Origin: Eledone cirrhosa
Taxonomy: Eukaryota > Mollusca > Cephalopoda > Octopoda > Eledonidae
NCBI GenBank assembly: GCA_964016885.1
Contig: OZ024743.1
Span: forward strand, 165,438,110 to 165,502,109
Reading direction: 5' to 3'
Length of the DNA: 64,000 nt
Shown here: piece by piece, positions 56,942-64,000 of the stretch
Layout of the letters: each line of letters begins with the position of its first letter
How positions within the stretch are numbered: position 1 is the stretch's first letter
Program-made: the position numbers and the translations under genes
Notes under the pieces: generated by a model
Database searches by the model: none
What the model saw: the letters and a program-made list of their open reading frames with translations, nothing else
What the model was told of the DNA's origin: nothing

Positions 56942-58655
56942 TGCTATGGTGCGACAGCGACTCAAACGTTGAAGCTAATAACGCTACCCCTCCCACAACA
57001 ATTTTAAAATGTAACACCACATCAGGCAATATCTCCAACACCAGCACCAACAACAACACAAACAACAGAGAGAACATTAATATAAACAAAATAACAGCAC
57101 CAACAACAGCAACAACAGCGACAACATTACCAACAACACCAACAACAGTAAAAACACAGTCGTGAAGAAGAACAACACCAGCAACAACGACAACAACACC
57201 AACAACAACTGCAATAATGAAAACAACAGCAACAACAACAGCAAGAACGACAACAAAGACAACTATATCAACAACAGTGACTACTACAACAACAGCAACA
57301 ACAACAACAACTGCAATAATGAAAACAACAGCAACAACAACAGCAAGAACGACAACAAAGACAACTATATCAACAACAGTGACTACTACAACAACAGCAA
57401 CAACAAAAACAAAACAACAAAAGCAACAGTAACGAACGAAATCACACAGCAGGGAGGAGTCGCCCAAGCTACATCATTCTCGAAGGCTACCAAAAATGTT
57501 GAACGAGTAGGCGTCAGTGATAAGGAGATGAGGCAGGCCAAGGTGTAGGTCAAGAAAACTAGACGCAGGGTCAGCCTCACCGACCCACCCGAGGTCATGA
57601 AAAACCGACGACTGTGTGTGGTCTCGTACCGTACACTTGGACTGAAATTGGGCCGGGTGGAACGGGCGACCGAGTCACAGGTCAAAAGGTATATGGGTGC
57701 CGTCTGGGCACAGAATACCTACATAGCCCGAGGATCGAAGTATAGCACAGTGGATGTTCTCTTCGCTACACCCGAAGAAGCCACAGCTCACGCCATTACG
57801 CCACTCAGCAGGGACGAAATACTGATGGTTCCCACATACTGCGGCCAGAGAGTCGCGAGGGTCTGAGTGTCCCAGGTTCCGCCCTCAGTGGAGAGCACTT
57901 GGCTGATGGCGGCCGTCCTCGCAGACATCGAGGGCTCAACATGATGCCATGCGTATAAGACAGGAAAACTTCTCAGGCTCGGGGATGGAGCTAACCATTC
58001 AATCAAACCATGAAAGCATAGAGGCCATCGCCGATGTGATCGACCTGGACAATGGTAGCCATCTACTGTGACTGTCGAAAGTAGGCGCCCAAGGTGTCAC
58101 GGGAGCGGAGACAAAACACACCTTAAGTCCTTCTGCCCCAAACTCACCAAGGCGGGCACGCGCTCCACTCTTCTCCATACGCCGTGCCTCGCGACTGGAG
58201 TGGCCAAACCACCCGTGGCCGCAGTTGCGGAAAAACTACCAGCACCAACGACACCAATGACAAAAACACCATCTTCACCACCAATAAGCGCCAACAAGAC
58301 CAATGGAGAGCATTCCCCTTCCCGATATCGCTAAATCGGACAGAGAGTGTGATGACTCTGAAGGGTAGAAAACCATCGCAGCGAACAAAAAAGAAAGAAC
58401 TCCCTACATTCGTCCCCCAAAAAAGAAGAGGATGAAAAGACACAAAAAATGAAAAAATCAACGAGCACACCACCATCACCATCAACAGCTGCACCCCCCC
58501 CCCCACCACCAGTATTACCATCTACTCCATCGTCACCCCTAGCAACACTACAGCAAACACAGAAAGCACCAACATCCCCAAAGCAGACACAATACACAGC
58601 TATAGACACAGACAACAAAATAACATTCAACACCACACCAGCTTCACAGAAATAA
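56942..58655 (+). pseudogene. Tx1-like LINE copy C, ORF1
   Basis: Asn-rich N-terminus with a 102-bp in-frame duplication (57209-57412), then 57597-57866: LCVVSYRTLGLKLGRVERAT, WAQNTYIARGSKYSTVDVLF. A stop and frameshifts follow; the knuckle reads CHGSGDKTHLKSFC near 58095. Pro/Thr-rich end to 58655. Not functional. Confidence 0.75.
57209..57412 (+). repeat. 102-bp tandem duplication in ORF1 of copy C
   Basis: CTGCAATAATGAAAACAACA begins at 57209 and 57311. The units are essentially identical and encode 34 Asn-rich residues each. Confidence 0.9.
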
Positions 58656-58842
58656 ATTACAGATTAAAGAAAATTGGTGACTATCGAGGGAACCTAGTCA
58701 AAAGAATTTACTCTGACATTCTCGTAGAGAAATCCACCACTGGTCGGAGGGATGGATCACCTACCCGCTTCATAAAAAAAGTCAAAGATAAAGTTTATTT
58801 TACTTTTCCCATCTCATTTGTTTTCCTCCTATCTTAGCCAAC

Positions 58843-61693
58843 ATGGCTTCTCTCAGGATAGGCTATAGAAATGCACGTAACCTGGGGTCGTCATGGAAGC
58901 AGGGCCACCAGCTCAACGACCTCAGGTCAATGAACATAGATGTGGTGGCCATCAGCGAGACCAGAATTTCTGGGGCACATGCATGTGTACGCATCTCCAA
59001 GTCGACTGGGATCGGGAGGCGGAGTCGCTGTATTGTTTCGGAGAGGCCTGGATCTCGTGATACAGACCATCTTCCTGGACCCAGAAGGTAAGTCGGTGGT
59101 GCTGGACGTGACCAACAGCGAAGGCTATGCTTTTAGTCTAGTGGCTGTTCATACCCCGACAGGGCCAGGACAGTCTGATTTCTTCAGGTGACTGAAAACC
59201 TTCAATGTTAGTGGGCGATTGGAATGAGATCTTGGATGCACGCTGGGATTGTGTGGGATTAGCGGATAGGAGAGGAGGGTGTAAAAGCCTCGCAAACCTG
59301 CTCAGACGTTTTCAACTGTCTGACAGGTACCATCTGGATTTCCTGAATGTACCAGTGTGGACATGGACATACCGCATCGGGTCATGCAGATCGTATATAG
59401 TTAGAGTATTTTGTAAGTAAATAGATAGTTCTAGCATAGGTTGTCCACAATTCAAAATAGTAGACTACACAGACCACAAGTTCGTGATTTGGGGGTTCGA
59501 CTGAGATAGGCTTGATAGACAGGGACCCGGCTACTGGAAGCTAAACGCGTCGTTGACAGTGCGCAAAGCCTACAGAGACCGGATTAGCGAACTAGTTGGC
59601 GGGGGCAGTCGTCAACAACAAATGGTGGTTCGCCCCGAAAAGGGCGATTAGAATAGAGTCCATTAGTTTTAGTAAGGCGTTAGCAAGAGAGAAAAATATA
59701 GCAAAGGGAGAACTAGTTAGAAAATTAGACGAGGCGCTTAGTAAAGATATCACGACCGACATGCTTGCAGCGAAATTGGTCCTCGACCAATTCTTCAACG
59801 CAAAGCACGAAGGCTGCGTTATCAGAGCTAGAGCACGTGCTCTCAGACACGAAGGGACGAAAGCTGTTCGATGGGCCCGAGTGGTGGAGGCACGTCCTGG
59901 CAACAAAGCCACGAACCGGTCTTTGTTACTCGCAAATGTGTGCGTCATTGAGCTGCACTTCTCTCAGCTGTTCGGGGGGCAATGGCAGGTTGGATCATAG
60001 GATGGACATTAGTGCCTACCCTGACGGTCTACCGCAGCTCTCGGTTACTGAGGCGGAGTGTTGCGAAAAGCCGATAACAGCCGTTGAAGTACGGGAGGCA
60101 ATGATTGAGTGCATGATGGTTTAATCGCCTGGTTAGGATGAAAGCTTTCGATAGAGTCGACCATCGTTATCTGGCGGCGTTCCTGAGAGCGGTCGGCTTT
60201 AGGCCTGTCTTCAGAGGCTGGATCACTGCCATGCGCAGTGACATCTGCTCTGAGTTGAGAGTGAACTGACCCCTTTCGGAACCGTTCAACACCATTCGCT
60301 CGGTCCGCCAAGGATGTCCCCTCTTGTCCCTGTTGTACGCATTGATTCTCGAGCCATTACTGCACAAGCTGGAGACGTTGAGGGGCGTCCAGCGCAGACT
60401 GGGATGCGTGAGAACATATGCCGACGTCATCACCGTAGTGGTGTCGAGCGCCAAACACCTCGAGGCGATCGGCACTACACTAAGAGAATACGAGGTGGTG
60501 ATTAACCAGGGAAAGTCGGTCGTCCGTCGGCTCGGCTCCTGGAGAGGCAGGTCTATGCCATCCAACAGCGTCGTCGGGCGCTGGACGGACGGACCGGTTA
60601 AATTGCTAGGAGTCTGGTTCGGTCTGGACCTCCAGACGGTCAAAAGCTGGGATGAGGTGACGAGCAGGGTCGCCTCTCTCACCCAGAAATAGGCCGAGAG
60701 GAAGCTATACCTGAAGGTTCGAGCGGAGGTGCAGAACGCATACATCGTGTCCATCATCTACTAACGCCTGACCGTCGTGCCTTGTCCTAAGCCTCGCCTG
60801 AGTGCACTGGAGCGTTTTTTCTTTCACTTTTTGTGAAAGGGACGCACTCTGATGGTCAGGAGATCCATTTGCTGTCAACACCTGCTTTGCGGAGAGCTGG
60901 GCATGACATGGCTTATGATGCGCAAACATGTGCTCAGACTACGGCATCTCCACCTCTTCCTCGACGGTGAACAGATGTGGTCGCCGTTTGCTAGACACGT
61001 TTTTCTACAGCTCGTCTCCTTGACGGTGCTGCAGTGTCGGGTCAACTTAAGACTGAGAGGAAGCATTTGGAGCCTGGAATATTTTCAGGTGCTCACAGCG
61101 CTCAGCCAATCGTGCACTGCGATCGGTGGAAACTTCCCTCTTTTCCGAAAAACTTCCGGTCCAAGGAACATGGATGACTTCCAGAAATCCCTGTTCTGGC
61201 AGTGCTACTGGGAACGATTGCCAGTTCGAGATAAACTCTACAGGAATGGGAGATCCCCCTGCACGCATCTCAGACCTGTCTGAGATGCGTGCAAGGCGAC
61301 CAAACCGTCCTTGCGCGCATTATTCAAGTGTCCGTGCATTATGATTTGTAGGTTTACGTCAAACACCTGCTGTCACATATAAGACGGATGCGGCTATCAA
61401 CTGAATCCATCGAGAAGATTGCTCCGCCACCGTCCTTTAGCCGGCAAGGGCAGGATTGGTTTTTATCTGTCTCGGGCCACGGCGAAAGAGGTTGTGTGGT
61501 AGACACGTCTGAAAATGTTGAAGACATGAACGTTCCTCTTTGGCGATACCCTGGTTAACTTTCCAGGTTTCGTTTGAAGAGAAAAATTAGAGTGGAGAGG
61601 GAAGTACTGCCATCCAAGCAATTTGTTGAAAGGTGGGAACGTGTGGCGAGCTTGGCCCGAGCAAACGGGCCTGCTCTGAAATTGTGCCTGTAG
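58843..61693 (+). pseudogene. Tx1-like LINE copy C, ORF2, most complete but heavily mutated
   Basis: APE: RNLGSSWKQGHQLNDL, AISETRIS, LDPEGKSVVLDVT, MLVGDWNEILD (59205), VWTWTYRIGSC. Linker 59596-60000. RT starts at 60138 with KAFDRVDHRYLAAFLRAVGF, then SVRQGCPLLSLLYALILEPL, and the catalytic YADD reads YADV at about 60420 (D lost). GPVKLLGVWFGLDLQTV, then LRLRHLHLFLDGEQMWSPFA (60930). The first RT motifs before KAFDRVD are deleted. Many stops. Confidence 0.8.
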
Positions 61694-61751
61694 ATTGGAA
61701 GAGGTCAACTGGGAGGGTTCACTTGCCCTTGCAGTCAAGATGACCGGGGTC

Positions 61752-61885
61752 TTTTGCCTTTCATCCTTACGGGGTCGATTAAATAAAGCACCAGTAATGC
61801 ACTGGGGTCGATTTAATCAACTTCCCCCCCCCCCCCCCCCCAAATTGTTGGACTTGTGTCTAAATCGAAAATCATTATTATTATT
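61752..61885 (+). mobile_element. SINE, 5'-truncated
   Basis: TTTGCCTTTCATCCTTACGG, GGTCGATTAAATAAAGCACC, a C run at 61825-61841, TGTTGGACTTGTGTCTAAAT and an (ATT)n tail. Confidence 0.85.
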
Positions 61886-61887
61886 AT

Positions 61888-62120
61888 TTGGTGGTGGATT
61901 TTGCAGTGTCGGTAGAGCGTCGGACAACATGCTTTTTTGGCATATAGTTACATCTCTCTGCGTAAAATTTCAAATCCCACCAAGGTTTTCTTTACCTTTC
62001 CTCCTTACGGAGTCGATAAAATAAAGTACCAGTAACGCACTGGAGTCGATTTAATCGACTATCCCCTCCGCAAAATTGTTGGCCTTGTTCCTAAATCAGA
62101 AACCATTATTATTTCTTTTG
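61888..62120 (+). mobile_element. SINE, near full length
   Basis: tRNA-like head GCAGTGTCGGTAGAGCGTCG with B box TTCAAATCCCACC, then TTACGGAGTCGATAAAATAA, GCACTGGAGTCGATTTAATC, GTTGGCCTTGTTCC and an ATTATT tail. Inserted directly behind the tail of the previous SINE. Confidence 0.88.
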
Positions 62121-62539
62121 CGTGTTTTATACACTCTCTTGCCGGGCTATTATCTCTGACCTGTAACAAGAGAAAGTGAACGAGTGAGTAGTTGCGGTCA
62201 GCTACTTGTATACGAGATGTTATAAAAACATTATTTAAGCCAAAGGGCCCTTGCCGCTAATTATCCCCTCTTTAGAACGGTTAAACGCTCAGCTAAAATA
62301 TGAACATTTGGTTGACTTACGAAGTATTGGGAAATTTGAAGTTTGAAAAGTATAGTCGCCACAATGCAGATAACTATAATAATAGTTGAATAAATTGAAA
62401 CGTAATGGTTAACTTCGCTCGCCCACTATACAAGAGATATATGGTTCGATTCCTCGCAGGCGCCTCTGTCCATTTTCTTCTGTCCCCAGTGTACTTAACC
62501 CAATTTATTCTATTTTAAGGGTGACTCACTACACTATGT
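62121..62539. other. unassigned sequence
   Basis: ATGGTTCGATTCCTCGCAGG at about 62450 resembles a tRNA B box but no cloverleaf can be drawn. Nothing else seen. Confidence 0.4.
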
Positions 62540-62990
62540 GTTCACACTAAACAAACTACTAGCAGAGGTACCAGGCGTTGCTCGGGTATTAAATAGCAGT
62601 TATGTATACCATTTATGCCTATACTTCAGTGCTGCTTCGAAAACTATAGTTTTACAAAATCATCGGATTTTTCCAAAAGGGGGTTCCTGCCCCCAGGGGT
62701 CCCCTACTCAATATGTGCTAATTCTGAGAGTTCACATTCATCTGTAGAACAAATGTAGCCCATGTGTCAAGTTTTGTGAAAATCGGTTGCGAACTCTAGA
62801 AGGTATGACGTTTTGTTGCATTGCACTGCAGTGCTTCAGTCGACTCCAAGGGAATGGTTAAAGGGCGTTATCTGCTGGGAGGCCCTATAATCAATATCTG
62901 GAAAAATGAAAGTGCCCATGACCATCCGGAGTACATAAGTAACCTATGTCTTAAGTTTGGTGAAAATACTGTAGAAATGCATAAGGTTTA
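62540..62990. repeat. possible dispersed repeat (ACCAGGCGTTGCTCGGGT type)
   Basis: ACCAGGCGTTGCTCGGGTAT and TTTTGTGAAAATCGGTTGCG are phrases I associate with dispersed invertebrate repeats, but there is only one copy in this window. Confidence 0.35.
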
Positions 62991-63040
62991 TACACACGCG
63001 CGCGCGCGTGTGTGTGTGTATGTATGTGTGTGCGCGTATG
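62990..63040. repeat. (CA/CG)n(TG)n microsatellite
   Basis: ACACACGCGCGCGCGCGTGT followed by GTGTGTATGTATG. Confidence 0.93.
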
Positions 63041-63117
63041 TATATGTATGGTATGTCCGTCGGCGCATACGTATGTACTGGCCTAAATCTTCACTATTTA
63101 CTTTTACTATTTTAAGG

Positions 63118-63235
63118 CAAAGTTAAAATCCCGTCGAGGTTAACTTTGCCTTTCATCCATACGGGGTCGATAAAATAAAGTACCAGTAATGTACTGGGTA
63201 ATTGCTGGCCTTGTGCCAAAAGAAGAAACAACTAT
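63118..63235 (+). mobile_element. SINE, 5'-truncated
   Basis: AAAATCCCGTCGAGGTTAAC, TTTCATCCATACGGGGTCGA, TAAAATAAAGTACCAGTAAT, ATTGCTGGCCTTGTGCC. Confidence 0.85.
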
Positions 63236-63803
63236 TTTAATAACCTGTCATTTTCGTTTACAATTTTATTTACATCATTCTTAAACTCCGGGGCTGGAAA
63301 TCATTTGGTTATTTTAAATAGAATATTAGTCTAACGACTCCATTTATACCATAAACTTGGTCTTGTCTTTGCATGAAATTGTTCTTCTCGGTCCACATAA
63401 CGACATATTATCCTCACTTCTTTTCGTTCATTACCAAAATATCGTCTTCCTGTTTTCCTTCGGTTGCAACGTTTCTCGAAATATTTAATTCTGCGTTCAC
63501 AGATTGAATTTTTTAGTTTAAGAAGATCTCGTTAATGTTGAAAGCAGCGATTCTTTGCTTAAACTTTCTTTCTCAACCCCTCTCCCTTTTTTTTCTCTCT
63601 CTCTCTCACTCATACCCCGTCTCTTTCGCTTCCTCTACAGAATGGAGAACAATAAAGAACGCGCAAATCTCTCTCTCTCTCTCTCTCTCCGTCTTTATAT
63701 ATATGTGTTTGTGTGTGTGTGAGTGAACCAGCGTTGGTCGCCATTCTCTCTCTCTATCTCTCTATCTGATTATCTTGTACCTCTCTCTGTATAACGACCT
63801 ATC

Positions 63804-63840
<37 letters not shown>

Positions 63841-64000
63841 ATCTCCCTTTCTCTCTTTAGATGTATATGTATGTGTGTGTGATATATATATAGAGAGAGA
63901 GAGTTGCAACATGTATGTAGTTTCATAGATTTTTGAGGGTAGTGAGAATGAAAATATAAACAGAGCATATAAATAAATTTACAGTAGAATAACATAACAA
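63236..64000. repeat. unassigned sequence with CT/GA microsatellites
   Basis: CT tracts at about 63592-63606, 63668-63690, 63742-63765 and 63806-63838, GAGAGA at 63892-63902. No coding signal. Confidence 0.7.

Noticed and set aside
50027..61693. Host ZCCHC3-like gene suggested by the CCHC protein
   Set aside because: The frame is followed by APE and RT parts of a LINE and occurs in three decayed tandem copies, so it is LINE ORF1.
62430..62475. A tRNA gene suggested by GGTTCGATTCC
   Set aside because: No acceptor, D or anticodon arm can be paired around it; at most a SINE head.

Overview
The window looks like intergenic, transposon-saturated DNA from a cephalopod mollusc, most likely an octopus. 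I found no ordinary host gene, no tRNA and no rRNA. The assignment rests on tRNA-derived SINEs of the octopus/squid type (3' half with GGGTCGATAAAATAAAGTACCAGT and the tail ATTGCTGGCCTTGTGCC), very long (TA)n tracts, and a mixture of Penelope-like elements (PLEs), RLE-type LINEs and Tx1-like LINEs.

Layout. (1) 1-31 kb is dominated by PLEs and their debris. The left edge holds an open reverse-transcriptase frame (1-1753, minus) that runs out of the window without a stop; truncated GIY-YIG endonuclease ends of the same or related families lie at 4.5-5.4, 22.0 and 29.9 kb. A second, Neptune/Poseidon-like PLE is nearly full length but broken at 7.0-9.6 kb, with truncated relatives at 11.0-12.0, 16.9-18.0, 20.8-21.5 and 21.7 kb that carry inverted copies of their own 3' ends and sit against (TA)n tracts. 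A broken APE-type LINE occupies 13-16 kb. Tandem arrays of 478-bp and 230-bp units lie at 23.5-25.8 kb. (2) 31-47 kb holds RLE-type (R2/NeSL-like) LINEs, all on the minus strand: three joined head to tail (38.4 to 31.2 kb), of which the first is almost intact (one nonsense codon, one homopolymer frameshift), a 3' fragment at 39.5-40.5 kb, and a distinct family at 46.5-47.4 kb with a duplicated zinc knuckle. A decayed fragment of an unidentified conserved protein family lies at 45.3-45.8 kb. (3) 49-61.7 kb holds three head-to-tail, heavily deleted copies of a Tx1-like LINE (ORF1 with CCHC knuckle; ORF2 with APE and RT). (4) 61.7-64 kb holds SINEs and simple repeats.

The most interesting signal is RNA-level. 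At least ten places in the PLE termini contain a hammerhead-ribozyme-like core (CUGANGA ... GAAA ... short self-complementary stem III ... UH), several with a closed stem I. Six sequence-divergent families share the same unusual base of stem II (a non-Watson-Crick position, two pairs, another mismatch, then a long helix). Hammerheads in PLE terminal repeats are known; the shared internal loop and the density here deserve a check. All folds were derived by hand from the sequence; none was computed or tested.
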